Below, one piece after another: positions 34,779 through 42,587 of a DNA stretch of 64,000 nucleotides; within the stretch, counting starts at the first letter, position 1, and the number at the start of each line of letters is the position of its first letter. Made by a program: the position numbers and the translations under genes. The notes beneath the pieces are model-generated. The model saw nothing but the letters and a program-made list of their open reading frames with translations. It did not search any database and was not told the DNA's origin. Source of the stretch: an uncultured Clostridia bacterium (lineage in GTDB: Bacteria > Bacillota > Clostridia > Oscillospirales > Oscillospiraceae); assembly GCA_947173485.1 (NCBI GenBank), contig CAMWFH010000001.1, positions 1 to 64,000 on the forward strand. Direction: 5' to 3'.

Positions 34779-35225
34779 TTATTTCCAGCCTTCCTCATTG
34801 CTGCCTGTTTCATAGCTCAAAGGAGAACTATGGGGGTAATCGTCAGCGGAACGCCGGTGCTTTAACGCCCACGCCTTCCTCGGAACATAGAGCAGAGCTT
34901 CAAAATCCATGCTCCATACCTTTTTCATTCTCCCCCGCTTGACTTTCTCATAGAGATCCGGCCCGTTGATCAAAGCGACGCACCTGGAATATAAAAATGT
35001 GTCGTCACACATGAGCGGGGCGACCTTCTCGCATTGCTCCGCCAGCTTTTTCGTGTCCAGGTCATACAGCAGTTCCGTCATAAGATCATCGAACGCAAAA
35101 ATGATCTGGTCATCCTGTTTTGACAGGTACCGGATCACTGGCCGGAGGACCTTGTCATCGTTCCATTCATCTTTCCAATCGCACAGCTCCATCGTCGTCC
35201 AAAAGAGATCGAATTTTCCGGGCAT
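34779..35225 (-). CDS. DUF4240 domain-containing protein
   Basis: A 148-residue cytoplasmic protein matching the DUF4240 pattern: an N-terminal FDLFWTTMEL, then VIRYLSKQDDQIIFAFDDLMTELL and the DDTFLYSRCVALINGPDLYEKV region. The family's function is unknown but its genes recur in polymorphic-toxin immunity clusters. The ATG at 35225 follows GGAGGATGAAACAGAT; the open frame extends further upstream over the neighbouring broken gene in another frame and that part is not coding. Confidence 0.7.
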   Translation of the reverse strand: MPGKFDLFWTTMELCDWKDEWNDDKVLRPVIRYLSKQDDQIIFAFDDLMTELLYDLDTKKLAEQCEKVAPLMCDDTFLYSRCVALINGPDLYEKVKRGRMKKVWSMDFEALLYVPRKAWALKHRRSADDYPHSSPLSYETGSNEEGWK

Positions 35226-35280
35226 ATCTGTTTCATCCTCCTCCTGGAAAATTTCATTTATATATGACTGCCTGTTTTGC

Positions 35281-35623
35281 TTATGGATAAAGCCCGCACA
35301 CCTTTGGGTCCAGCTCCTCGACCCACTCCGTGAACGCCGGCCCCGACAGCTCGCTGTCAAAAAAACAGCGCAACGGCCTTGCCGCCGTCCAGCCAGGAGA
35401 GCAGACATCCAGTGCCTCCCTGTCCCCAGACCTGGAAGGGGAAATGGCTCCGGGTACTGTCACAAAGGGTCTCCACATCAGAGTACAGCACCAACTGCTG
35501 GAACAGATCCCAACTCTCCAAATCTCCCAGCTTTTCGATGTGGACGGCCCCGGTTGTCCGGTCTGCCTCCGCAAAGACGGCGATGCCGTTCTCCTTCATA
35601 AATGTAAGGATTTTCTGCTCCAT
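35281..35623 (-). pseudogene. Small immunity-like gene broken by a frameshift in a T7 run
   Basis: A protein starting MEQKILTFMKENGIAVF (ATG at 35623, GGAGG upstream) runs for 88 codons and meets TGA at 35357-35359 immediately after CTG TTT TTT. In the neighbouring frame the text continues as FFDSELSGPAFTEWVEEL and ends naturally with KVCGLYP at 35281. One base fewer in the seven-base run at 35359-35365 restores a single 113-residue protein. Family not recognised. The break may be a real mutation, a phase-variable or slippage site, or a sequencing error. Confidence 0.7.
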
Positions 35624-35642
35624 CTGCATTTCCTCCCGTTGT

Positions 35643-35990
35643 TCATTCTGGTATCGTAATGATATATTCCTCGTCAAATTCATCGTTTTTATCATCGCAG
35701 GTCATGCGGAACTGATTTTCCGAAAGCCATTCCACACCAAAAGATACAGTCTCCATAAAGCCACCGCCCGGATAGGTCCAGATCTCCCGCTTCCCACACC
35801 AGGTCTTTTGGTAGACATACGGGCGGCATACATGGTCGTACTCGATGATGATGGTGTTTGTTCCCTGGGGCGAGACGAAGATCTCCCGGTTGGCAACAAA
35901 CAAGGTGTCACAGCAGCCCCGAAAGAGACAGATCACCAGAAGGAGCGCCGCTGATCCGGCTATGTATTTGAGCTGCTTACTCTTCATCAT
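35643..35990 (-). CDS. Small membrane-anchored protein of unknown function
   Basis: A 115-residue protein with an N-terminal hydrophobic segment (about 9-24: YIAGSAALLLVICLF) followed by CC and a mainly beta-rich exterior domain (IIIEYDHVCRPYVYQKTW, EEYIITIPE). It resembles DUF5412-like small exported proteins but is not firmly assigned. The ATGATG start overlaps the end of the SUKH gene by 14 bases and has GGAGG directly upstream, so translation is probably coupled. Confidence 0.6.
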   Translation of the reverse strand: MMKSKQLKYIAGSAALLLVICLFRGCCDTLFVANREIFVSPQGTNTIIIEYDHVCRPYVYQKTWCGKREIWTYPGGGFMETVSFGVEWLSENQFRMTCDDKNDEFDEEYIITIPE

Positions 35991-36468
35991 CCTCCAGATC
36001 ATCCTCTTCGTCATCCTCATTCTCGGTCAGAGCATTGATAAACGCTGTGATGGATTCCGCCAGATAGGTGATATGCTCCTCCGGGTCCTCGCCGTATTCA
36101 AATTCGTGATCGTAATAGTAGATGGCGCCAAGGTCAGATTCTCTTACGCTGAAGCAAAAGAGGTTTCCCCCGCCCTCCTCGGCGAAAGGGATCAGCCAGT
36201 CCGGGATGACGCCGTCGTCCTCTCTCAAAAGGCTCAGCGTTTTCTCCAGGGGCCGCTTTCTTCCGTCCCGCACGGGGATGAACAGGTCTACCATGTAACC
36301 GTCGCCGTTTTTGTCTGTAAAAACGGTCCTTTCCGGGCATCCGCCATTATAGACCAGATAGTGTTCCCGCATCTCCCTAGGGATCTTTACATGAAATTTC
36401 CGCTCTATGCGGTCTAAGTCCTCTTCCTTTGCCGTTCCATCGGCGTACAGAATTGGGTTGTCGTACAT
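35977..36468 (-). CDS. SMI1/KNR4 (SUKH) family protein
   Basis: A 163-residue protein. The SUKH signature is clear: DLDRIERKFHVKIPREMREHYLVYNGG near residues 16-45, then IPFAEEGGGNLFCFSVRE and the IYYYDHEFE strand. SUKH proteins are the most common immunity superfamily against polymorphic toxin nucleases and deaminases, acting in the cytoplasm by toxin binding. The tail is a run of Glu/Asp. No toxin gene adjoins. First gene of the small-gene series; AAAAAGGAGACATGAACG precedes the ATG and TATAAT lies at 36527-36532 on the minus strand. Confidence 0.85.
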   Translation of the reverse strand: MYDNPILYADGTAKEEDLDRIERKFHVKIPREMREHYLVYNGGCPERTVFTDKNGDGYMVDLFIPVRDGRKRPLEKTLSLLREDDGVIPDWLIPFAEEGGGNLFCFSVRESDLGAIYYYDHEFEYGEDPEEHITYLAESITAFINALTENEDDEEDDLEDDEE

Positions 36469-36606
36469 CGTTCATGTCTCCTTTTTAGAAAATCGCGGGG
36501 GAATTTTTACCTTATTTTGCGCTGATATTATAAAGGGTGATCTTCAACTTTTTATCTACTCTTGCTACTAAAGCTGCCAAAGTCCCAATTCTTCATTCCT
36601 TATTTC

Positions 36607-37608
36607 TCACCCCACCGGCATATATTTGTTCAAATATTCCTCAACTGTCGCCATCCACTGCTTGTAGAGCGCATGGTCATTCTGTGATCCGTGGCCGGAG
36701 TGGGGCATCTCAAAATATTTGTGATCCACACCGTTTTCTTCCAGCGTCGCCTTCAGCCGTAGGGACGCCTTAAATGGCTGCACCCGGTCATAAGTCCCAT
36801 AGGCGACAACGGTGGCCGGGGCGTCGGTCGTGATCCAGTCAACGGCGGAGATAGGCTTCATTTTCTTCAGATAGGAGCCGTCCTTGATCTCCTCCACCGA
36901 AAGCATCTCGCCCAGCATAGCGCTGAAAATACCCGCCGCCCCCTGATAGCTCTCCTCTGTCTCCCGGTCAAAGCCGTAGTTGTCCCAGTCCTCCCGATGG
37001 AAACAGGATGGTCCCACCGCGCCGAAGGTCAGCTTCACGGGGACAGGTGCCTGGGCGGCATCCCGATAGGCATAGATCATAGCCAGAGCGTGACCCGCCG
37101 AGCCGCCGGCGATGGCCATACTGTCGATGTGGTAGCCCTCCTTTTCCGCCGCCTCGATCACCTTGGGGATGGCGTTTTTGATCTCGTTGGACTGGGTCAG
37201 CACACTTGCGCCGTTGGTGGCCCCGCCCTCCAGCTCCGCGAACAGGGTGTAGTTGATACCTGCCGCCACATAGCCCTTTTTGCACAGCCAGGAGAGCATT
37301 TCCACATCCCCGCTCTTGTCCCCGGCGGTGAAGCCCCCGGCGTGGAGGTAGACCACCAGACCATAGCTCCCCTTCCCGCTGTCGGCGGGCAGATACAGGT
37401 CAAACTTGTTGGCCTCCCCGTCCCCATAGGGCAGATCGACCATGCGTGTCCCCAGCTCGTCGCTCCACGCCACGCTGTATTCCTTTGCCCACCCTGGCTG
37501 GATCACAACTTTAGAGGCAGCTCCGGCCCCAAACGCCAGAACGAAAACAAGGATACCCATCCAGATCGGCACAGTCCTCACCCTCTTTTCTTTTGCGGCC
37601 TTTCTCAT
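36607..37608 (-). CDS. Alpha/beta hydrolase (esterase/lipase-like), membrane-anchored
   Basis: A 333-residue protein with one N-terminal membrane segment (about residues 14-32) and an extracellular alpha/beta hydrolase domain. The oxyanion motif is VVYLHAGGF, the nucleophile elbow GGSAG in IAGGSAGHALAMIYAY, and the catalytic His is likely in MPHSGHGS. This matches the hormone-sensitive lipase/acetyl-esterase group. ATG at 37608 follows GGAGGGG; the longer open frame upstream is out of frame with the real small gene there. It is translationally coupled to the 44-residue gene at 37605 and controlled from the promoter-operator at 37754-37836. Confidence 0.85.
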   Translation of the reverse strand: MRKAAKEKRVRTVPIWMGILVFVLAFGAGAASKVVIQPGWAKEYSVAWSDELGTRMVDLPYGDGEANKFDLYLPADSGKGSYGLVVYLHAGGFTAGDKSGDVEMLSWLCKKGYVAAGINYTLFAELEGGATNGASVLTQSNEIKNAIPKVIEAAEKEGYHIDSMAIAGGSAGHALAMIYAYRDAAQAPVPVKLTFGAVGPSCFHREDWDNYGFDRETEESYQGAAGIFSAMLGEMLSVEEIKDGSYLKKMKPISAVDWITTDAPATVVAYGTYDRVQPFKASLRLKATLEENGVDHKYFEMPHSGHGSQNDHALYKQWMATVEEYLNKYMPVG

Positions 37609-37739
37609 AAGAAATCCCCTCCAAACAGGGTGCCGCCGATCAGCAGGTCCATAGCGGCCCGCGCCGCCAGCCGCCCCAGGACAAAGGCCACTACAGCGAT
37701 GATGAGCAATATCAACAACCGTTTCTGCGTCAATGTCAT
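37605..37739 (-). CDS. 44-residue single-span membrane protein
   Basis: ATG at 37739 with a strong AAGGAGGGAG site encodes a 44-residue peptide: a basic start (MTLTQKR), a hydrophobic segment LLILLIIAVVAFVLG, then a Gly-rich end. Its TGA overlaps the hydrolase ATG (ATGA). It is the first gene of the TetR-controlled operon. Function unknown; it could be an accessory subunit of the membrane-bound hydrolase. Confidence 0.7.
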   Translation of the reverse strand: MTLTQKRLLILLIIAVVAFVLGRLAARAAMDLLIGGTLFGGDFL

Positions 37740-37753
37740 ATGGAACTCCCTCC

Positions 37754-37782
37754 TTGACAGACTTTTTGTTGTATGCTATGAT
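37754..37782 (+). promoter_or_regulatory. Promoter of the TetR gene
   Basis: Consensus TTGACA (37754-37759), exactly 17 bases, TATGAT (37777-37782). Predicted start near 37789, inside the palindrome at 37783-37800. Confidence 0.8.
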
Positions 37783-37800
37783 CTGTAACGATCGTAACAG
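37783..37800. promoter_or_regulatory. Candidate TetR operator
   Basis: CTGTAACGATCGTAACAG is an 18-base palindrome except for one symmetrical A/A position. It abuts the -10 of the plus promoter and lies at the start site of the minus promoter, so one bound dimer could block both. Confidence 0.7.
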
Positions 37801-37807
37801 CAACACA

Positions 37808-37836
37808 AGTGTAACAGCAGGAAATGATCTTGTCAA
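37808..37836 (-). promoter_or_regulatory. Promoter of the small-protein/hydrolase operon
   Basis: On the minus strand TTGACA (37836-37831), exactly 17 bases, TACACT (37813-37808); predicted start near 37801. It faces the TetR promoter, the two start points being only about a dozen bases apart. Confidence 0.8.
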
Positions 37837-37850
37837 TGGGGGCAGCAAAA

Positions 37851-38375
37851 ATGGAACAAAAGGCGAAAAATGTTTCACCGTTCAGCAACGAGAGCCGCAA
37901 CGCCTATGTGGTGGAGCATCTTACCAGCTCTATGCTGGCGCTGCTGAAAGAAAAGCCGATCAGCGAGATCTCTATCAGTGGATTATGCGGCATGGCTGGA
38001 GTAGGGCGGACATCCTTTTACCGCAATTACGAAAAAAAGGAAGATATCATCAAAGCATACATTGAGTATTTATTTCAAGATCGGGTGGACAGATGGAAAG
38101 AGACCCCTGACCTCCCGGTAAAAGAAGTGGTGCGAATCGTGTTTTCCCATTTTGAAGCAAACCGAGAGTTCTACACCCTGTTAAACGAGAGAGGCTTGGT
38201 TTATCTTCTCAAAGACATCATTTTAGATTTGTGCGGCTTTGATCCGGAGCAGGAGATGCCCGCCGCATATTCCTCCGCTTATGTTGCATTCTTTTTGTAT
38301 GGCTGGATCGAAGTCTGGTTCCGGCGGGGAATGAGGGACACAACGGAGGAGTTGATCGCTTACCTGCCCCAATAG
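37851..38375 (+). CDS. TetR/AcrR-family transcriptional regulator
   Basis: A 174-residue regulator (from ATG 37851; ATGs at 37836 and 37824 are alternatives, GGGGGC precedes the one chosen). Helix-turn-helix at about residues 30-60: PISEISISGLCGMAGVGRTSFYRNYEKKEDII is TetR-type. The ligand domain has the DUF/TetR_C pattern LVYLLKDIILDLCG and FFLYGWIEVWFRRGM seen in many Firmicute regulators. It probably represses itself and the hydrolase operon through the palindrome at 37783-37800. The gene is less GC-rich than the flanking chromosome. Confidence 0.88.
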   Translation: MEQKAKNVSPFSNESRNAYVVEHLTSSMLALLKEKPISEISISGLCGMAGVGRTSFYRNYEKKEDIIKAYIEYLFQDRVDRWKETPDLPVKEVVRIVFSHFEANREFYTLLNERGLVYLLKDIILDLCGFDPEQEMPAAYSSAYVAFFLYGWIEVWFRRGMRDTTEELIAYLPQ

Positions 38376-38389
38376 AAGGTCCATCAAAA

Positions 38390-38423
38390 AGCGGAGCTTC
38401 TGAATTTTTCCAGAAACTCCGCT
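38390..38423. terminator. Terminator between the TetR gene and the convergent ABC-2 operon
   Basis: Stem AGCGGAGCTTCTG with CAGAAACTCCGCT (one mismatch) around AATTTTTC, located 14 bases after the TetR stop and 13 beyond the convergent permease stop. Confidence 0.7.
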
Positions 38424-38435
38424 CAGCCCAAATGA

Positions 38436-39446
38436 TCAGATCGATCGTTTTTCTCGCCGGGTGGCGAGCAGAACATACAGTGCAAACCATGCAATGCAGT
38501 GAACAGCCAGGATCCCAATATCCTTCAACGCTGTTTTTGTGTTTCCGGCGGACAGGGCCATGATGCCCTCAAAGGCAGGCTGGGACGGGACGATATTGCA
38601 AATGACCGCCAGCGGCCCGCTCACCCCGATCAGGGCGCACACAAGGGGTACGGCCAGGAACAGCAGCATGACGATCTTGATATAGACCACGCCGGTCATC
38701 AGTCCCTCGGAGAGCTTGCCGATGAACAGTCCGATCATCGCCGCCACAAAAGCAGACAGGACGATCAGCACCAGCATCGTTTCAAAATGCAGTCCAGACA
38801 TCTGGAAACAGATACACGCCGTTACGAAAGAGGACAGGCTGCCAAACAGGAACCCCACCACGACCTTCTGAAAAGTGTACTGGCTGGGCGTCATGGGCAG
38901 GATCTCATTGACGAAGGCCACGCCGTCCTCTTTTTCAGAGATGATGTTCATGGCGTTGAAGGTACAGCCCATGAACATGGCGACGATCAGCACAGCGGGG
39001 ATGAAGATGCCTTGCAGACTTTCCAAAATGTCCGGGCGTTCCAACATTTGGACCTCCACCTGTTCCGCCGTCTCCCGCCGCTCATAGAGGGCCGGGAGGG
39101 TAGCCGCCGCCTGCTGGAAAATATCCAGCTCGTCACCGCTGATCGCGGTCCTGAGACTGTCCCCGTCCGCCTGCACGCCGATGACGTTGGTGGACGGCTC
39201 GTTGATGGCGGCGGTCAGCTCCTCCTGAGTCTCATAGGCCGTCACCGGGCCGTACCGCTCCAACCAAGTGACCGTCTGTGGGGACAGGCCGTTTTCCAGT
39301 ACGCCGAAGTGCAGTTCTCCCAGGCTGGACATATCAATGGAACCCATAAAGTTCAGCGCCACTGCTGCCAGGATGGGCAGCAGGAAGGTCATCAGACAGA
39401 ATTTATCCCGCAGGACGCTTTTCAGCTGATATTTTAAGCCTTTCAC
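38436..39446 (-). CDS. ABC-2 type transporter permease
   Basis: A 336-residue permease with an N-terminal span (about 18-36), a ~120-residue exterior segment and five or six C-terminal spans (e.g. LQGIFIPAVLIVAMFMGCTFNAMNII and ALIGVSGPLAVICNIVPSQPAFEG). This topology is ABC2_membrane_3, exporters of lipids, peptides or antibiotics. It follows another permease by three bases; together with the ATPase at 40442 they form a heteromeric exporter under the adjoining two-component system. Confidence 0.85.
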   Translation of the reverse strand: MKGLKYQLKSVLRDKFCLMTFLLPILAAVALNFMGSIDMSSLGELHFGVLENGLSPQTVTWLERYGPVTAYETQEELTAAINEPSTNVIGVQADGDSLRTAISGDELDIFQQAAATLPALYERRETAEQVEVQMLERPDILESLQGIFIPAVLIVAMFMGCTFNAMNIISEKEDGVAFVNEILPMTPSQYTFQKVVVGFLFGSLSSFVTACICFQMSGLHFETMLVLIVLSAFVAAMIGLFIGKLSEGLMTGVVYIKIVMLLFLAVPLVCALIGVSGPLAVICNIVPSQPAFEGIMALSAGNTKTALKDIGILAVHCIAWFALYVLLATRREKRSI

Positions 39447-39449
39447 GCC

Positions 39450-40442
39450 TCACCCCTCCTTTCCGATTTCCCGGCGGAACGCAAGCTGTACCGCCAGAAA
39501 CAGAAGCACGATTGCGCCCGCAGCGCCGGCATAGTAGACAGGGGAAATGGCTGTTCCAAAATAGGCGTTTTTCAGGCCCATGTAGACGTGATAAAACGGG
39601 TGCCAGTTGATCCAGTCAAACTTCACCGATGTGTTGGCGGACAGAAATACCGGCGTCGCGGCAAAAATGGCGATGACCAGATAGGCCAGTGTAAACTGCC
39701 GGAGATCCTTCAGCAGCAGGGCACAGAGCAAACCTACCAGAGCCATCATCAGCGACAGGATGGCCGTCTGGAGCAGGACCACAGGCAGCACCGCCGCCCC
39801 TTCTGCAGATCCCACGTTCAGCAGGGTGAGCAATATGGCGAAGACCAGATCGGAGAGCAGGAACACGGTCAGCTTGGACAGGATAAACAGATCTTTTCGC
39901 AGCGGCAGAATGGCGTGGACACGGATCACTCCAATCCCTTTTTCCTTGAACAGCACGGCGGCGATCCCCAAAAATCCTACGGCGGTCAGCTCAAAAAACA
40001 GCATTTCGCAGGTGATCTCTTTCCTCGCTTTTTGTTCTGGCGTGTTCGTGCCAAGCACCTCTGGGGCAGGGCTGGCCGAGAGTTCCAGCAGGGACAGGGC
40101 ATAGTCGGCCCGGTGGCGGTCAACGTGTTCCGCTCCTTCGTAGAGTACCACCCGCACCTCCCCGGTGCTGGCGTCCAGCCCCACGCCGTTGGCATCGGAA
40201 AGCAGAGCGGCGTCCATGGCCTCCATAGAGGAAACAGTCTGCACCAGGGGCGATCTTTCTGTCTGTGTCCCCGCCGGGTCGTACAGATACACGTTGTAGG
40301 GCGGCATCTGCATAAAGCGGATATAGCCCAGGTCCACATAGGCTGTATAAAGGGCAAGAAACCCTATTGCCATCAAGAAAAATTTCCCCGATACCAGCAT
40401 CCGGCAGTCCTTTTTGAACAGAGCGCGAAAACTGTTTCCCAT
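39450..40442 (-). CDS. ABC-2 type transporter permease
   Basis: A 330-residue permease, again with one N-terminal span (FLMAIGFLALYTAYVDLGYI), a soluble loop and several C-terminal spans (MLFFELTAVGFLGIAAVLF, VFAILLTLLNVG, AVLPVVLLQTAILSLMMALVGLLCALLL). The start coincides with the end of the ATPase gene (one-base overlap), implying coupled translation. Confidence 0.85.
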   Translation of the reverse strand: MGNSFRALFKKDCRMLVSGKFFLMAIGFLALYTAYVDLGYIRFMQMPPYNVYLYDPAGTQTERSPLVQTVSSMEAMDAALLSDANGVGLDASTGEVRVVLYEGAEHVDRHRADYALSLLELSASPAPEVLGTNTPEQKARKEITCEMLFFELTAVGFLGIAAVLFKEKGIGVIRVHAILPLRKDLFILSKLTVFLLSDLVFAILLTLLNVGSAEGAAVLPVVLLQTAILSLMMALVGLLCALLLKDLRQFTLAYLVIAIFAATPVFLSANTSVKFDWINWHPFYHVYMGLKNAYFGTAISPVYYAGAAGAIVLLFLAVQLAFRREIGKEG

Positions 40443-41290
40443 CAGGACAGCCCCCTCCCTGTGTACTGGATGAACACATCCTCCAAAGTCGGTTCTTGGG
40501 AGTGGATGCTGATGATCTCATCATGGGCAAAGGGGATGCCCGCCTCCAGTTCCGGTGCCTCTATGGTTTTCGACTCCCGCTGTCCCTGGTACAGATAGTC
40601 GATCACGACCCGGTGATCACTGTTTTTCTCCTTCAGACGTTTGGGCGTATCCAGAGCCACCAGGTTCCCGTTGGAGATGAACGCCACCCGGTCGCACAGG
40701 AGGTCAGCGTCCACCATGTTATGGGTGGTGACAAAGACCGTTGTCCCCTTTTTGCGCTCCTGCTCAATGATCTTGCGGAACAGCACCGCACCGGAGGGGT
40801 CCAGGCCGCTGGTGGGCTCGTCCAGGAACAGCAGCCGGGGATCATTCACCAACGCACGGGCCATGCTCACCCGCTGGCGCATCCCCTTGGAGTAGGAGGA
40901 CACCGGCTTTTTCAGAAAGTCCGGCTTAAATTCCAGCGCATCCAGCAGTTCCCCCACATCCCGCCGCTGCTCCTTAGGGTAGAAAGAGGCGAAGTAGTTC
41001 AGATTATCCACGGCGCTCAGATCGGCATACAAGTAGGGAAACTCAAACAGGACGCCGATCTTCTGGAAAAACTCCTGCTCGTGGAGGTTGGAGATGTCCC
41101 GCCCGAACAGAGAGACCTTACCGCCGTAGCCCTGCAAGATCCCAGTGAGGATCTTCTGGGTGGTGGACTTCCCGGAGCCATTTGGCCCCAGGAAGCCGAA
41201 GATCTCCCCGTCCTCCACCGTAAAATCCAGCCCATGGAGGGCCTGCTTGTCCTTGCTGTAGGAGAACGTCAGGTCCTTGACCTCGATCAC
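40442..41290 (-). CDS. ABC transporter ATP-binding protein (ABC-2 exporter)
   Basis: A 282-residue ATPase. Walker A GPNGSGKST, signature YSKGMRQRVSMARAL, Walker B LLFLDEPTSGLDP and switch His VTTHNM. The C-terminal ~70 residues form the extra domain common to drug/antibiotic exporters of the CcmA class. Start overlaps the stop of the 48-residue gene by four bases (ATGA). Confidence 0.92.
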   Translation of the reverse strand: MIEVKDLTFSYSKDKQALHGLDFTVEDGEIFGFLGPNGSGKSTTQKILTGILQGYGGKVSLFGRDISNLHEQEFFQKIGVLFEFPYLYADLSAVDNLNYFASFYPKEQRRDVGELLDALEFKPDFLKKPVSSYSKGMRQRVSMARALVNDPRLLFLDEPTSGLDPSGAVLFRKIIEQERKKGTTVFVTTHNMVDADLLCDRVAFISNGNLVALDTPKRLKEKNSDHRVVIDYLYQGQRESKTIEAPELEAGIPFAHDEIISIHSQEPTLEDVFIQYTGRGLS

Positions 41291-41433
41291 TCTTCGTCAC
41301 CCCACTTTCCCCGCTGGTCCTTCTCCTGCTGGCGCTTGCTCCACCACTTCATGAACTTGACCTTGAAGGGGATGGAGATGGCCAGCACCGCCGCGATCAC
41401 CAGCCACCAGTACCACGCTAAACCTAAGAACAT
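41287..41433 (-). CDS. 48-residue single-span membrane protein leading the exporter operon
   Basis: ATG at 41433 after AAGGAGGGTTTTT. The peptide has one hydrophobic segment (LAWYWWLVIAAVLAISIPF) and a basic, hydrophilic tail with KWWSKRQQEKDQRGKWG. Its position at the head of the ABC-2 operon, just after the repeat array, and tight coupling to the ATPase suggest an accessory subunit. No function is established. Confidence 0.7.
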   Translation of the reverse strand: MFLGLAWYWWLVIAAVLAISIPFKVKFMKWWSKRQQEKDQRGKWGDEE

Positions 41434-41472
41434 AAAAACCCTCCTTATATAAGATAAGGAGAGTTTAGAGGG

Positions 41473-41516
41473 CTGGTGTGAAATTCGTGTGAGGTCTCTG
41501 TGAGATTCGTGTGAAA
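41473..41516. repeat. Four 11-bp direct repeats, probable response-regulator box
   Basis: On the minus strand TTTCACACGAA, TCTCACAGAGA, CCTCACACGAA and TTTCACACCAG are contiguous with an exact 11-base period, a face-of-the-helix spacing typical of OmpR/PhoB-type regulators binding in tandem. They end the kinase gene exactly (its stop is at 41517) and lie about 40 bases before the 48-residue gene, with AT-rich TATCTTATATAAG as a possible -10. They probably mediate activation of the exporter by the regulator at 42584. Confidence 0.75.
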
Positions 41517-42587
41517 TTATTCGATAATAGGGATGGAAAACCAGAACCGCACTCCGTCCGCTTGATTTTCCGCTCCATAGGGAAGATCCTGCATGGACAA
41601 AATTTGTGCCACGATAGACAGTCCCAGCCCGGAGCCGCTGTATGACCCACCACTGCCTCGATAGAACTTTGTCCATATTTTAGGCAGGTCACTTTCTGGA
41701 ATGGGCCTGCCCTGATCGAAAATGGAGAAATGCAGCGTCCCATCATCCACTGTCAGTTCTAGTCGCAGGACGCCGCCGGGATACACATTTTTCTTGGCGT
41801 TGATGAGCAGGTCGTCCAAGACCTGCTCCATGCGCCGCTGGTCTGTCCTCACAAAAACCTTTTGGTCCGGCAGCTCATATTGCAGTTCAAAATCGGTATC
41901 CAGGGCGTCGATCAGAAGCCGCCCGGCTACTGTTTCCGCCAGCTCTACAAAGTCAAACCGGGAAATGTTCAGGCTTGCGGCCCCGCTCTCCAGAGCCGAC
42001 AGATCCAGCAGAGTCACGATCAGGCCATTCATGCGCTCCACTTCGGAAACGATCACCTGGGCGTATTTCCGCTGCTGGGCTTCATCTGTCTCGTCTTGCA
42101 GACCCTCGGCATAAGCCCGAATGATGCCCAGCGGGGTCTTCATCTCATGGGATAGACTGTCCACCAACTCCTTGCGTTCAGCCAGCAGATGCCGTTCCTT
42201 TTCCACGTCCCGTTCAAGCTGGGCATTTGCGTCCTCTAAACGGGCAAGGGCCTGTTGGAGATTTTCAGCCATCGTGTTCAGGCTGACAGACAATTCCCCA
42301 AATTCATCGGACGAAACAAGGTCGCAGGGTGCTGAAAAGTCCAGTTCCGCCATGCGCTTTGCAGAGGCGTTCAGTTTGCCGATCGGCCTTGTGATAAAGC
42401 GGCCCATAAAAAAGTCAATGCCAAAGACCAACAGCAGGACAGATCCCAGCCAGATCAGGAGGGAGGCGTCTTTGCTGACTGGCAGACCGGTAGAGAGAAT
42501 GTAAAAAAAGAGCAGCGCGATTCCCGCCAGCTTGGAGAGCATCAAGATCTTTTTCCGCACAGTGCGCAGGGAAAACAATTCCTTCAT
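41517..42587 (-). CDS. Sensor histidine kinase
   Basis: A 356-residue kinase with two membrane segments close together (about 20-33 and 43-60), so almost no external sensor: an intramembrane-sensing type often linked to exporters. HAMP (62-115) is followed by a coiled coil, HisKA with His147 (LVDSLSHEMKTPLGIIRAY) and HATPase_c with GSGLGLSIV. Start overlaps the regulator stop by four bases. Confidence 0.92.
   Translation of the reverse strand: MKELFSLRTVRKKILMLSKLAGIALLFFYILSTGLPVSKDASLLIWLGSVLLLVFGIDFFMGRFITRPIGKLNASAKRMAELDFSAPCDLVSSDEFGELSVSLNTMAENLQQALARLEDANAQLERDVEKERHLLAERKELVDSLSHEMKTPLGIIRAYAEGLQDETDEAQQRKYAQVIVSEVERMNGLIVTLLDLSALESGAASLNISRFDFVELAETVAGRLLIDALDTDFELQYELPDQKVFVRTDQRRMEQVLDDLLINAKKNVYPGGVLRLELTVDDGTLHFSIFDQGRPIPESDLPKIWTKFYRGSGGSYSGSGLGLSIVAQILSMQDLPYGAENQADGVRFWFSIPIIE

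Noticed and set aside
40496-41452. A 318-codon plus-strand frame near the exporter operon
   Set aside because: It is antisense to the ABC ATPase and crosses its ribosome site and the small membrane gene; no domain is visible.
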